Shown piece by piece: positions 1 to 9,110 of a stretch of DNA of 64,000 bases; the first letter of the stretch is position 1; each line of letters opens with the position of its first letter. Made by a program: the position numbers and the translations under genes. Origin of the DNA: Mesostigma viride (Eukaryota > Streptophyta > Mesostigmatophyceae > Mesostigmatales > Mesostigmataceae). Below the pieces are notes generated by a model. It was not told where the DNA came from. It searched no databases and worked only from the letters and a program-made list of their open reading frames with translations. The stretch is taken from assembly GCA_009746045.1 (NCBI GenBank), contig RPFO01000702.1, positions 558,001 through 622,000 of the forward strand, read 5' to 3'.

Positions 1-87
1 CTTTATCATGGCACGGCTAAAGCCTCGCAGCGAGCAAAACTGACGATGGAAGAGGTTAGAGAAGCCATAGGAGTTAAATATTTCTAA
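1..87 (+). CDS. C-terminal end of an unrecognised protein (partial)
   Basis: Frame 1 is open from the first base for 28 codons and ends at TAA 85-87. The tail reads roughly LYHGTAKASQR...VREAIGVKYF. It is too short to assign to a family. It is the 3' end of a gene whose body lies left of the window. The next gene, a GNAT-type ORF, starts 10 bases further on the same strand, so the two may have been cotranscribed. It could also be chance open frame, but the residue mix (K, E and A rich, no stops) looks coding. Confidence 0.4.
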   Translation, partial: LYHGTAKASQRAKLTMEEVREAIGVKYF

Positions 88-97
88 GGTAGTTTTT

Positions 98-1509
98 ATG
101 AGCAGTATTGATAGCAAATTTAAAGAGGAATTAAAAATTGAGCATAGCCTAAGGCCAAGTATTAATGATATTGAGTTTTTAACCAGAAAGCTAAATGATG
201 AAACTGCTGAATTAGGCTCAACTCACCCTTTTGCTTTCTTCATTCGCAATAATACTGACGAGATTATAGCTGGGTGTAATGGCTTTGTGGTATTTGGTGC
301 GATATATACTGATCAGCTCTGGGTACATCAGGATTGGCGCAAAAAAAACCTCGGTCGGGAGTTAATGAAACATGTACACGATTACGGTCGCAAAGTAGGT
401 TGCAGATAGCTACGGTTGCTACAATGAGCTTCCAGAGTCAAGGATTCTATGAAAAATTAGGTTATAAAGTGGATTTTGAACGTAGCGGCTACGTTAATGG
501 TTCTTCTTGTTTATTTTTACAATTAGCTTTAAGTGAAGATAGAACCAAAGCAATCAAACTTGTACCTTATGACAAGGATTGGCCTAAAATGTTTGAGACA
601 GAAGCTATCAAAATCAGGGAGACTCTTGGCCAAAATTGTGTGGCAGTACACCATATTGGTTCAACTTCCGTCCCTGCTCTTGCTGCAAAGCCTAAAATAG
701 ACATTACCACGGTCGTAAAACCATTTATTCCTTTGGAGTGGTCCGTTAATACTATGACAGATATTTTGGGAAGCTTAGGCTACACATACAAGGGAGAATG
801 GAACATTCCATTTAAATATGGATTTACAAAAAGGGGAGATATTAATGTAAATCTTCATGTTTACGAAGAAGGGCATCCTGAAATAGAGGTATCCCTGCTA
901 TTTAGGGATTATTTACGAAAAAATGACAAAGTGCGTGATGAATATGCTGCTTTAAAAGATGAGATTCTAAAAGATCCTTCATCTTCTACGAAAACTTATT
1001 CTATATTTCCCGCTTACACTTTAAGGAAAAATGACTTCATACTAAATATTTTAAAGCAAAATGACTTCAAGCGTATTAGGCTCGTAAAATGTGCTCATTA
1101 TAATGAAGTTCAAGCTGCTAAATATTTTCGTCAAAAGTATTTTTTCGATAATGTGCCTATAAAAGATCCATATACTTGGACATTTAATCACCCTGATCAC
1201 GTTCATTTTATTTTATATCAGGGAGCTTTAATTATAGGTTACGGGCATATTCGGCTCTGCTCAAATGCAAATTCGGTTCTGCGAATTATTGTAATTGATC
1301 AAGAAAAGAGAAATCAGGGATTTGGAGGGTACTTTTTACAGTTAATCGAAAAATGGTTGAAAAATCAAAATTATCGAATAATTCTCGCCAATTCTTCTCC
1401 AAAGGCTATAGAATTTTACAAGAAATATAACTACTATAAAATGCCGTTTAACGATCCTGACGGCTATGAAAGCGACCCTGTTGATATACCAGTTGGCAAA
1501 AATTTATGA
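98..1509 (+). pseudogene. Frameshifted GNAT-GrpB-GNAT fusion protein
   Basis: Two overlapping frames make one gene. The first (98-409, 103 residues) is the N-terminal part of a GNAT acetyltransferase, with an acetyl-CoA loop region DWRKKNLGRELM. It stops at TAG 407-409. The other frame (open 334-1509) continues the same domain with IATVATMSFQSQGFYEKLGY. It then carries a GrpB/UPF0157 domain (motifs YDKDWP, HHIGSTSVP and KPKID, about residues 75-235 of that frame) and a second GNAT domain (RNQGFGGYFLQLIEKW, AIEFYKKYNYY). The break lies around 395-405 and fits a single lost base. GrpB family proteins resemble nucleotidyltransferases but have no settled role. The GrpB and second GNAT parts are intact and might still be translated from ATG 424. 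A sequencing error is the other explanation. Confidence 0.8.
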
Positions 1510-1554
1510 GTATTAATTAGAACTCAAAATATAAAGAGTCAGTAATCTTAAAAA

Positions 1555-2493
1555 ATGAATAAGGTAATAGTAGTTTGTGGCCCAACAGCCAGCGGTAAAA
1601 CCCAATTTGCGCATTTACTTGCTAAAAAAAATAATGGCGAAATAGTTAATGCCGATTCGATGCAATTATATAAATCATTACCTATTATTACTTCCTCTCC
1701 TTCGCTAGAATTGAAAAATGAACTGCCATATCATTTATATAATTTTCTTGATATTAACTCGGAATACTGTGTAGCAAAATATGCTCAGATGGCGGCAGAA
1801 AAAATCAAGGAAATATCTACCCGTAAGAAACTGCCTATATTAGTTGGTGGGTCCGGAATGTATATTAATTCTTTAATAAAAGGATTTAGCTATATACCGG
1901 ATATAGAGCCAGAGGTCCGCGCGCAGGTGAGAAGTTTTCAGCAATCATTAGATTCCAATGAATTTTTTGAGTTATTAAAAAAAACCGATCCTGTAATCGT
2001 TAATGTTTTAAATGCTCGGGACTCACAAAGAGTAGCTAGAGCCTATGAGGTTTTCCTGCAAACTGGGAAGTCCATATTATATTACCAAAAAAGCAACGCC
2101 AAATTATTGGAGGATTTTGTTTTTAAGATTATCCTGCTTTTACCAGATAGGAAGTTTTTATATTCCATGTGTAATAACAGACTAGAACAAATGTTTAAAA
2201 AGGGCGCAGTTGAAGAGGTAAAAAGCTTACTTAATGAAAAATGCAACATAAACGCTTTAGCCATGAAGTCCCTTGGCGTAAAAGAAATAATATCTTATTT
2301 AGAAAATAGGATATCTAAAGATGAAGCCATGGAGATAGCTAAAACCAGAACCAGGCAGTATGCCAAACGTCAGGTTACTTGGTTTAAAAATCAACTTCAA
2401 GAAAAGGATATAATAGAATTTTCGAACTACGAGGAATATGAGAAAATTTTAACAATGGTGAGCCCGCCGGGATTCGAACCCGGGACAACCTGA
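1555..2493 (+). CDS. miaA: tRNA dimethylallyltransferase MiaA
   Basis: Transfers a dimethylallyl group to N6 of A37 in tRNAs that read codons starting with U. The P-loop GPTASGKT is at residues 9-16, followed by the conserved NADSMQLYK substrate-binding segment, GGSGMYINSL and a late R-Q-Y-A-K-R-Q-V-T-W-F segment. The 312 residues fit the family. The last dozen codons (MVSPPGFEPGTT) are the reverse complement of the tRNA-Lys T-arm on the other strand, so the gene ends inside that tRNA gene. The real protein therefore has a non-conserved tail, or the original stop was lost and the next one lies in the tRNA. A substrate tRNA with the A36-A37-A38 signature, tRNA-Ser(UGA), is present at 23.9 kb. 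Confidence 0.95.
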   Translation: MNKVIVVCGPTASGKTQFAHLLAKKNNGEIVNADSMQLYKSLPIITSSPSLELKNELPYHLYNFLDINSEYCVAKYAQMAAEKIKEISTRKKLPILVGGSGMYINSLIKGFSYIPDIEPEVRAQVRSFQQSLDSNEFFELLKKTDPVIVNVLNARDSQRVARAYEVFLQTGKSILYYQKSNAKLLEDFVFKIILLLPDRKFLYSMCNNRLEQMFKKGAVEEVKSLLNEKCNINALAMKSLGVKEIISYLENRISKDEAMEIAKTRTRQYAKRQVTWFKNQLQEKDIIEFSNYEEYEKILTMVSPPGFEPGTT

Positions 2494-2531
2494 TTAAAAG
2501 TCAAGTGCTCTACCAGCTGAGCTACGGGCTC
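2456..2531 (-). tRNA. tRNA-Lys (anticodon TTT)
   Basis: The minus strand folds into a full cloverleaf of 76 bases. The acceptor arms are GAGCCCG and CGGGCTC, the D-stem is GCTC/GAGC, the anticodon loop is CTTTTAA, the T-stem is CCGGG/CCCGG, and CCA is encoded. U36-A37 makes it a t6A-type tRNA, a likely substrate of the methylthiotransferase MtaB encoded at 55.5 kb. The 3' part overlaps the end of miaA on the opposite strand by 38 bases. Confidence 0.97.
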
Positions 2532-2752
2532 ACAAAATACAATATTTATAAGTACCAAGCAGATTTTTTATCTGTTTATATGAAAATACTGTTACCGCTC
2601 ACCAATGTTTAAATTGTAAATACATCTTCTAAGAAAAAATGCGAAAATTCAACGCTTTTCAATACATTAAACTCATAAAATGTGTTTTACTTTATCGTGG
2701 AAAAACCATAATATGTCAACAACTATTTTTGTAGAAAAGGTTTAGAACCAAA

Positions 2753-3490
2753 ATGTATTCGGATGCTGTAGTTATAATCCCTGCCAGAATTGCTTCCACA
2801 AGACTTGAGAATAAGCCATTGCAAATGATTGGAAACAAAACCATGATTGAGCATGTAGTTTCTAGGGTAAGCAGAATAGAAGTTGCTGGAGTTTTTGTTG
2901 CAACCGATTCAGAAGAAATATTCTCTCTTGTAACAAGCAAAGGTTTTTCTGCAATAATGACAGACAAGAACTGCTTAACCGGGACTGATAGAGTATACGA
3001 GGCTTTTAAGAAGTTTCCTAATTCCACTGCCATAAAATACGTTATAAACGTGCAGGGGGATATGCCTTTTATTGATGAGGCAATAATTCCTAAAATCATC
3101 GAAGGCCTAAAAACTGGACGATTTGATATAATGACCTCTGTTGTAAAAGTTGGTAAGGATATTGCTGGTTCTTCCTCAAATGTAAAAGTAGTAATAGATA
3201 AAAACAATAAGGCTCTTTATTTCTCTAGGTCTCTTGTGCCAAGTGGAGCTTCAGAATTCCTTTATCATGTAGGAATTTATGGTTTTAAAGCTCCTCTCCT
3301 TGAAAAATTTGTTTTGCTAGAGCAAAGTGAAAATGAAAAAAGTGAAAACCTAGAGCAATTAAGAGCTTTAGATAATGGAATGACAATAGGAGTTTGTTAT
3401 TCTAACGAGATTCCAATTTCTGTAGATACTAAAGAAGACCTAGCAAAAGCACGAGATTTTATAGCTAAAAACCCTGGGTACTTAACTTAA
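2753..3490 (+). CDS. kdsB: 3-deoxy-manno-octulosonate cytidylyltransferase
   Basis: Activates Kdo as CMP-Kdo for transfer to lipid A, the first sugar step of lipopolysaccharide inner core synthesis. The N-terminus has the family signature IIPARIASTRLENKPL, with GTDRVYEA and NVQGDMPFI further on, and HVGIYGFKAPLLEKF in the C-terminal half. The 245 residues match the usual length. ATG 2753 is the natural start because the family begins only a few residues before IIPAR. It stands alone, with about 220 bases of A+T-rich DNA before it and 265 after. Confidence 0.95.
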   Translation: MYSDAVVIIPARIASTRLENKPLQMIGNKTMIEHVVSRVSRIEVAGVFVATDSEEIFSLVTSKGFSAIMTDKNCLTGTDRVYEAFKKFPNSTAIKYVINVQGDMPFIDEAIIPKIIEGLKTGRFDIMTSVVKVGKDIAGSSSNVKVVIDKNNKALYFSRSLVPSGASEFLYHVGIYGFKAPLLEKFVLLEQSENEKSENLEQLRALDNGMTIGVCYSNEIPISVDTKEDLAKARDFIAKNPGYLT

Positions 3491-3755
3491 AAAAGTGAAA
3501 TATACGACTATAATTTATACATATTGCTTGGAGATATTCTTGCAAGCAGGTCATATGTGTGGGTTTTAAGCCACAAATTATATTTGCTACTAACTTCTGC
3601 TATTTTGGGTTATAACCAGCTAATTTCTTTATAAGCTCCGCTAATCTAAATTTCTGCCTCTAAATTATATCTTTCGGTTATATAACTTGTAACTTGTTAT
3701 TTAAATTATATTAATGCTAATCTTTAAATAACGAATTAACTTTATATAAATCGCT

Positions 3756-6700
3756 ATGAAAACAGCAGAAGCAGATATTTTAGAAGTTGAAGATCCAGCA
3801 AAAAAAGTAAGGTCTCAAAAAGCATTTGAGGCTTTAAATCATATCTTTTCTGGGAAAGAAAATGGTCTGATAGATAGCGTTTTAAAAGATTATACCCCGG
3901 TAACAAAAATAGTTAATGGGCAAGAAGTTACCAAAGCTCCAGGTTTAAGCTTAGGAACAATTTTTAAAGCAATAGGTTTTGCCATAAGAAACCCCGGATA
4001 TATTGGAAGCTTATATAGTCTATATAAGTCTCCAGAAATAATTCAAGCTCCAGCTTTCCAAGACAAATTGTTAAACAATGACAATACTTGGAAATTTATA
4101 GGATATGTGGGAGAAAAATTGCCCCAAATAGGTAAAGTTCTTGATTATTTTAAATTTCCAGAATTTGCCGAGGGTAATATATTAGATAGCAAAGGGTTAA
4201 AAGCTTTAAGTAACGTACTTACTAGCAAGGAAGAGCAAGGAAAATTAAAGGAAATAGCGCTCGAATCAAGAAAGACTACCCCTGATATGAATAAAACAAT
4301 CAATAATATTCTGGATTTAATGCAGAGCCAGGGGTTCTCTGATTACATAAATACCAAGGGAGTTGTGCTACAGAATTATATTGTTAAATCGCTACAAGCA
4401 CAGAAAGGGATAGACGGCCAGTTAAGCGCATATGGTTTAAAACCTGAGAATTTCCAACAAATTACCAGTATAGTGCCAATACTTCTTAATAACCCAAAGG
4501 CTTTAAAGAGCGTTTATGGCCAATTTAGCGAGGGACGTTATACCGATATGGTTAAGGAGCTATTAGTACTGTCCAAAGATAATACTCAAATTACTCAATA
4601 TTTTAAAGATAATCAGGATTTATTTGTTGGAGTTATTGATAAAATTGTTAAAACCACGCCGGGACTAGAAGGATATGAACTTAAAGGCGATTTATATAAA
4701 ATTGTTCCTAACTTGCTTGAACATCCTGATAAATTAATAAGCCTTATCGCTCTTTATGAAAAAGGCAAATATCCTGATATAGGGAAAGAGTTTTTAGGAA
4801 TGATTCAAGAAGATAAGAATTTAAAGCAATATTTTACTGAAAATAGCGAATTATTTAAGCGTATTCTAGTAGATAAAGCTATGGGTATGAAAAGCTATGG
4901 AGTAAAAGACGAAGTATCCGAGATATTTACGCATGTTATGAGCGATCAGAATATTCCGAGAGTCCAAGGCCTTTTAGATAAACACAAAAAAGGGGATTGG
5001 TTAGGATTAGCTACGGATACATGCCGGATGATTGAAGAAGATCCAAAGTTTGCTAAATATATGAGGGATAACCAAGAGAGTTTCAGCAAAATAGTAACCG
5101 CCATAGTGGATTCTTACCCAGCTATTAAGACCTACACCGGTAATCTTCCGGTTGGTGAACTGGCTGCTAATTTGTTAAAAGATCCGAAATCAATTAGAGA
5201 AGTTATAGAAGGTTATCAGAAAGGTGGAGTTACTATGGTAACTAAAGGTGCTAAATTCCTTGCTCAAAAAGCTCTCGATAGCCAGACACGAGGAGCAGTT
5301 TTAGGAATAGTAGGCAGTTGGGTATTTGGGGATGGAATCGGTAAACAGGAAGTTATTAATCGTATCCCTGAAGCCATAATAGAAGTGAGCCCTCCTCCAG
5401 AAGGTGTCCGTGTTTCCTTGAATGATGCTGCAAAAGCAGTTATTGCTGCTGGGGATGATATAAGCAAAAAACAAGAATTAACTTCCTTGATAGAGCGAAA
5501 TATATTATTCGACGGGGTAACTGTTGGGAGTTCTCAAAAACAAGTTAAACTAGAAAATATAGATATAAATAACAGTTTTGTTAATAGCAAATTCACTAAT
5601 GTTTCATTTCAAGGCTCTAAATTTACTAATGCTAGTTTTACCGGAGCAACTTTTGAAAATGTAGATTTCAGCAATACGGAACTAGATGGAATAACGTTTC
5701 AGAGTCTAATACCGGCATTAAAGAGCGGCGCAATTTCATTAAAGGGTGCAAAAGTAGTAGGGTCGATGCCTTATGCTCTTGATTTATCAGATATTTCTCT
5801 CCAGGGAATAGATTTATCCGGGGTGACCTCAATGGCTGGCGTGAATTTGAAAAATACCGATTTTAGGGGAACTGTCTTACCACGTGATGAAATGGCTTTA
5901 AGAGAATCGTATAACTTAACTTCTGCTACTTTTGATTCTGATATGTCTGATTTGCAAAAGAAAAATCAAAAATATATGATGGATTTAATTACGGACTCTA
6001 TTATTTCTAGAGCAGAATATTTAGGGGATCTAACGTCAGACCCTAAATTATTACGTAAAAATATAGAAGAGTTATACATAAGCGACTCTCCTATGGGCGC
6101 AGAATTAAGAAAGCTTACTAGTCAAAATCCGGATATCGTAAAGTACAAGTCTTTTCCGTTAGCATCAAGTACTTATAATAATACCTCTGATCTATCGACA
6201 ACGGGGGCTATCATGACTTTATTATATGAGAATAGGAATGATAGTAATAATATACAGGCCAAACTCGCTGCTAATGTTATTGCTGATCAAGTTACAGAAA
6301 AATTATTCGGCCAGGGTGCTAATCGGGGTAAAGACGGATATATGATAAGAGAAGCATGCCAAATGGCTATACAAGTTTTTTTAAAGGAGAATCCAGAAAT
6401 TACTGCTCATGGTTTGGTAAATAGAGAAAACCTACCGGAACTGGTAAGTGAGCTTGCTGCAGATATTCATAAAAAAACGAAATATACTACTGCAGGGCTA
6501 GTTTCGGGAGGTATATACTTACCTGACGGAGCAATTACAGAGGAACTACTTGGCAGAATAGCAAAACAAATGAATGACTCTTACCACTTCAGCAAAGCTG
6601 AGTTAGAAGAGATTCGTGAAGTAGCACACGGTATTGGGTATAATTTATTTTCTGGAGGGGAGAAAGGAAAAAGAAAAGAAGATACTGCTCTGATATTTGA

Positions 6701-7151
6701 AAGTTTGAAAGAAGTCATATTAGAAATAAAAAAAGAGCATGGAGGAATTGAAGTGGCTGATATCTTAAAAGAAAAAAGGGCGGAATTAGTCGGAGGAGTG
6801 GATTCAGGTTATTTTTCTGTTACCAGAACCGGTCTTACTAAAGAATATTATCAAAATACAAGCTATACCACTGTCGGACTTGCTTCAGGGGGGATATACT
6901 TAGACCCATCTCGATCAAAAGATCCTAATTTCTTATCAGTAGTAAAAGAGTTTATTGCAGGATTGGTAGGTAGCGACATCGCTAAAAAGGAAAAGACCGT
7001 GCAGGGTGAAATAACAACTGAAAAGAGTCTAAAGGAACTAGTAGGAGCAGTCGTATCATCTTCTGTTGAAGGACATATCAGTAGTAAAGGATCATCACAG
7101 ACTTTTTCTCAAAAACCTCGTTCTTCGAGTCAAAGTCAGGTTGCTAAATAA
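3756..7151 (+). CDS. Large repeat protein with pentapeptide-repeat segment, unknown function
   Basis: 1131 residues with no signal peptide and no clear membrane segment. Residues about 160-495 hold degenerate tandem modules of roughly 75-80 residues, with recurring patterns such as QYFKDNQDLF, QYFTENSELF and KYMRDNQESF spaced regularly. Residues about 595-650 are pentapeptide-repeat-like (FVNSKFTNVSFQGSKFTNAS), with a second short block near 675-708. A motif recurs twice in the C-terminal third: YTTAGLVSGGIYL near 910 and YTTVGLASGGIYL near 1037. The tail is Ser/Gln rich. It is a singleton flanked by non-coding DNA and a gene remnant. I do not recognise the family. Size, modular repeats and lack of an enzyme motif fit a surface, secreted or host-directed protein, but that is inference. 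Confidence 0.85.
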   Translation: MKTAEADILEVEDPAKKVRSQKAFEALNHIFSGKENGLIDSVLKDYTPVTKIVNGQEVTKAPGLSLGTIFKAIGFAIRNPGYIGSLYSLYKSPEIIQAPAFQDKLLNNDNTWKFIGYVGEKLPQIGKVLDYFKFPEFAEGNILDSKGLKALSNVLTSKEEQGKLKEIALESRKTTPDMNKTINNILDLMQSQGFSDYINTKGVVLQNYIVKSLQAQKGIDGQLSAYGLKPENFQQITSIVPILLNNPKALKSVYGQFSEGRYTDMVKELLVLSKDNTQITQYFKDNQDLFVGVIDKIVKTTPGLEGYELKGDLYKIVPNLLEHPDKLISLIALYEKGKYPDIGKEFLGMIQEDKNLKQYFTENSELFKRILVDKAMGMKSYGVKDEVSEIFTHVMSDQNIPRVQGLLDKHKKGDWLGLATDTCRMIEEDPKFAKYMRDNQESFSKIVTAIVDSYPAIKTYTGNLPVGELAANLLKDPKSIREVIEGYQKGGVTMVTKGAKFLAQKALDSQTRGAVLGIVGSWVFGDGIGKQEVINRIPEAIIEVSPPPEGVRVSLNDAAKAVIAAGDDISKKQELTSLIERNILFDGVTVGSSQKQVKLENIDINNSFVNSKFTNVSFQGSKFTNASFTGATFENVDFSNTELDGITFQSLIPALKSGAISLKGAKVVGSMPYALDLSDISLQGIDLSGVTSMAGVNLKNTDFRGTVLPRDEMALRESYNLTSATFDSDMSDLQKKNQKYMMDLITDSIISRAEYLGDLTSDPKLLRKNIEELYISDSPMGAELRKLTSQNPDIVKYKSFPLASSTYNNTSDLSTTGAIMTLLYENRNDSNNIQAKLAANVIADQVTEKLFGQGANRGKDGYMIREACQMAIQVFLKENPEITAHGLVNRENLPELVSELAADIHKKTKYTTAGLVSGGIYLPDGAITEELLGRIAKQMNDSYHFSKAELEEIREVAHGIGYNLFSGGEKGKRKEDTALIFESLKEVILEIKKEHGGIEVADILKEKRAELVGGVDSGYFSVTRTGLTKEYYQNTSYTTVGLASGGIYLDPSRSKDPNFLSVVKEFIAGLVGSDIAKKEKTVQGEITTEKSLKELVGAVVSSSVEGHISSKGSSQTFSQKPRSSSQSQVAK

Positions 7152-7267
7152 TATAAATCACGCATAACAAAACCCTAAAAAAAGAGGGAAAATAACATCG
7201 TAGGCCATATCTAATGAGGTGGTTTGAAAATATCAATGAATTTAAGGATTACGATTTAGCTCAATAG

Positions 7268-7402
7268 AATTTGTTGAATCTGTACTTAAAAGAAGACAAC
7301 TGAACTAAAAGATCAAATATTAGATTTTCTGAAAAAGAAATTGCAGATCTTAGTATTTGTATATCCTTAATGAATGGTTTAAATAGAATAGCAATAACAT
7401 AA
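7268..7402 (+). pseudogene. Remnant of a carboxymuconolactone decarboxylase/AhpD-like gene
   Basis: Within the 480-base stretch between two genes, one frame reads IRFSEKEIADLSICISLMNG then LNRIAIT before TAA 7400-7402. An in-frame TGA sits upstream at 7301-7303. This matches the well-known FSEKEL-DL-(x)5-INGWNRLAI segment of CMD/AhpD-like peroxidase-family proteins. The catalytic CxxC part is not visible, so only a fragment survives. The rest of 7152-7631 shows nothing I can support, and the minus-strand frame over the same bases is its shadow. Confidence 0.55.
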
Positions 7403-7631
7403 GGAATTTTTAATTTATTGCTCGTCTGGCAGGGATTTAGTAAATCTTGTAAGTCCGATAGTTCTACTGTAATCAATTTTATTAGAATTAACTATTCAAA
7501 ACTCTAAAATAATAAAAGCAAAATATGGCAGCAAAAATAAGGTGCTGTCCTTTTATATATTGGTAAAACGGCAGGTACAAGCATACCGTAAATATTTTCT
7601 ACTTTACAGAATTTTAAGAGCTATAACCTAT

Positions 7632-8102
7632 TTATGTTTTTATGCTCTTTAGGTTCTTATTAGTTAAAGCTTTTACATCATAAAAAAGGTCATCGTATAT
7701 TTTTATTGCATTTTTGTAATTTATCTCAAAATTTTTGCGCTGAGATTCGATAAAATCTGCTGCTGTCTTACACTTTAAAACTTCCTGCCCCAGTTCCATA
7801 TTCTGTTCAAAACCTCGTCTTATATTATTAGATAATTTTGTTATCATATTATCTATTATACTTCTTCCATCATTGTTTCCAGCCTGAGGGCTACACATAG
7901 AACCGATGCTGGCTTTCATAAAACTTTCCATTTTTTCTTTAACATCATCAGTTACAAAGCTAAAGGGAGGATTTAAATGTTTATTTGGTAAGTTATCTTT
8001 CACTTCTCCTGAACCGTGAGAACCTAATTTTGCTGAGTTTATAGATCTTGCTGAAGTTTCTTTTACATCAGATATTTTTGTTGGTTTTTTGCTTTTGGAC
8101 AT
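7632..8102 (-). CDS. Phasin-like protein
   Basis: 156 residues. The first 50 are polar and probably disordered. The rest is predicted helical, with the phasin-type run LGQEVLKCKTAADFIESQRK followed by NFEINYKNAIKIYDDLFYDV. Phasins coat polyhydroxyalkanoate granules and control their size. Rickettsia-type genomes are known to encode a polyhydroxyalkanoate synthase, which would fit, but no such gene is in this window. It lies 76 bases downstream of queF on the same strand and may be read through from it. Phasins diverge quickly, so the assignment rests on the helical pattern and the short conserved core. Confidence 0.65.
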   Translation of the reverse strand: MSKSKKPTKISDVKETSARSINSAKLGSHGSGEVKDNLPNKHLNPPFSFVTDDVKEKMESFMKASIGSMCSPQAGNNDGRSIIDNMITKLSNNIRRGFEQNMELGQEVLKCKTAADFIESQRKNFEINYKNAIKIYDDLFYDVKALTNKNLKSIKT

Positions 8103-8178
8103 TTTGTAAAACTCTGTTGATATATCATAATTAACTTAAGTAAATTATATATTAACTTACACTGTACATTCTATATCA

Positions 8179-9009
8179 TTACTGCCTTACATCACGAATT
8201 TTGATAACTTCTGTGTTTTTTAGGCTCACGTTAGTTCTGAAGGGGCTAATATCAATCCCTCCTCTTCTGGTATATTTTGCAAAAACAGTCAATTCTTCCG
8301 GTTGACAATTTTCTAATATATCAACAAATATATGTTCTATACATTCTTCGTGAAAGCCATTGTGATCTCTGTAAGAAATTAAATATTTTAACAGAGATCG
8401 ATGATCTATTTTTTTACCTTTATAACTGATCTGGATAGAGGCCCAATCAGGTTGACCGGTAACTAAACAATTAGATTTTAATAAATTTGAATATAAAATC
8501 TCTTCTACAATCTGCTCTTGATTGCTTAAATCTATTTTTAGCAATTCAGAAGTAACTTGGTACTTAGAAATTTCTACAGGAAGTTCATCAAGTAAAATCC
8601 CTTCAAAAATATTAAGTGGTTGATTTTTATAATGACTTAGTTTGTTTATATACACTTTTACCGGCGAACCAGCTATCTGGCTTAGATCGGATTTTATCAG
8701 ATTGTATACTTCTTCTTGAGTGGCAAATTTAGTATTATTAAAAGAGTTTAAGTATAATTTAACAGATTTTGATTCTATTAAAAATTCTGAATCTGCCGAT
8801 ACCACAAAATGCATAATTCTTACTTCCGGTTTGCCTTTTGAATCGAGCCAGGAGAGCTCATAACAGCTCCATAAATCATAACCATTAAATGGCAGAGATG
8901 ATTCCTTAATTATCTTGGCTCTACCTAGGCTCCTTTTTATAGGAAATAATAATGAATTATCGTAATCGCTTTTATATGATACTTGTCTACCAAGTAATAT
9001 TTCTGACAT
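8179..9009 (-). CDS. queF: NADPH-dependent 7-cyano-7-deazaguanine reductase QueF
   Basis: Reduces preQ0 to preQ1 in queuosine synthesis. The sequence is of the long, two-domain type (about 276 residues). The catalytic cysteine motif LKSNCLVTGQPDWASIQI is followed by SYRDHNGFHEECIEHIF and a YTRRGGIDISPFRT end. An N-terminal YELSWLDSKGKP segment belongs to the QueF-specific region. The frame is open up to 9060, but the extra residues are the complement of the adjacent tRNA-Arg. ATG 9007-9009, giving MSEILLGRQVSYK, matches the family's start. It works upstream of QueA, encoded at 18.9 kb. Confidence 0.95.
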   Translation of the reverse strand: MSEILLGRQVSYKSDYDNSLLFPIKRSLGRAKIIKESSLPFNGYDLWSCYELSWLDSKGKPEVRIMHFVVSADSEFLIESKSVKLYLNSFNNTKFATQEEVYNLIKSDLSQIAGSPVKVYINKLSHYKNQPLNIFEGILLDELPVEISKYQVTSELLKIDLSNQEQIVEEILYSNLLKSNCLVTGQPDWASIQISYKGKKIDHRSLLKYLISYRDHNGFHEECIEHIFVDILENCQPEELTVFAKYTRRGGIDISPFRTNVSLKNTEVIKIRDVRQ

Positions 9010-9033
9010 ATATTTTTTAATTATCCAATTAAA

Positions 9034-9110
9034 TGGTGCATCTGATTGGATTTGAACCAACGACCTCTGCCTTCGGAGGGCAACGCTCTATCCAGCTGAG
9101 CTACAGATGC
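9034..9110 (-). tRNA. tRNA-Arg (anticodon CCG)
   Basis: The minus strand gives a 77-base cloverleaf. Acceptor arms are GCATCTG and CAGATGC, the D-stem is GCTC/GAGC, the anticodon stem is TTGCC/GGCAG (with one weak pair), the loop is CTCCGAA, and CCA is encoded. It reads CGG. Only 24 bases separate it from the queF start, so both may share a transcript. Confidence 0.96.

Noticed and set aside
2716-3207. Long minus-strand open frame over kdsB
   Set aside because: Antisense shadow of kdsB; no domain and low-complexity composition.
3491-3755. Hairpins after kdsB (TGCTTG/CAAGCA and TGTGG/CCACA) as terminators or riboswitch
   Set aside because: Stems are only 5-6 bases with no T-run and no recognisable riboswitch core.
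7261-7476. Minus-strand 71-codon frame
   Set aside because: It is the complement of the CMD-like remnant on the plus strand, which carries the recognisable motif.
9010-9060. N-terminal extension of queF
   Set aside because: The added residues are tRNA-Arg complement; the family start is ATG 9009.
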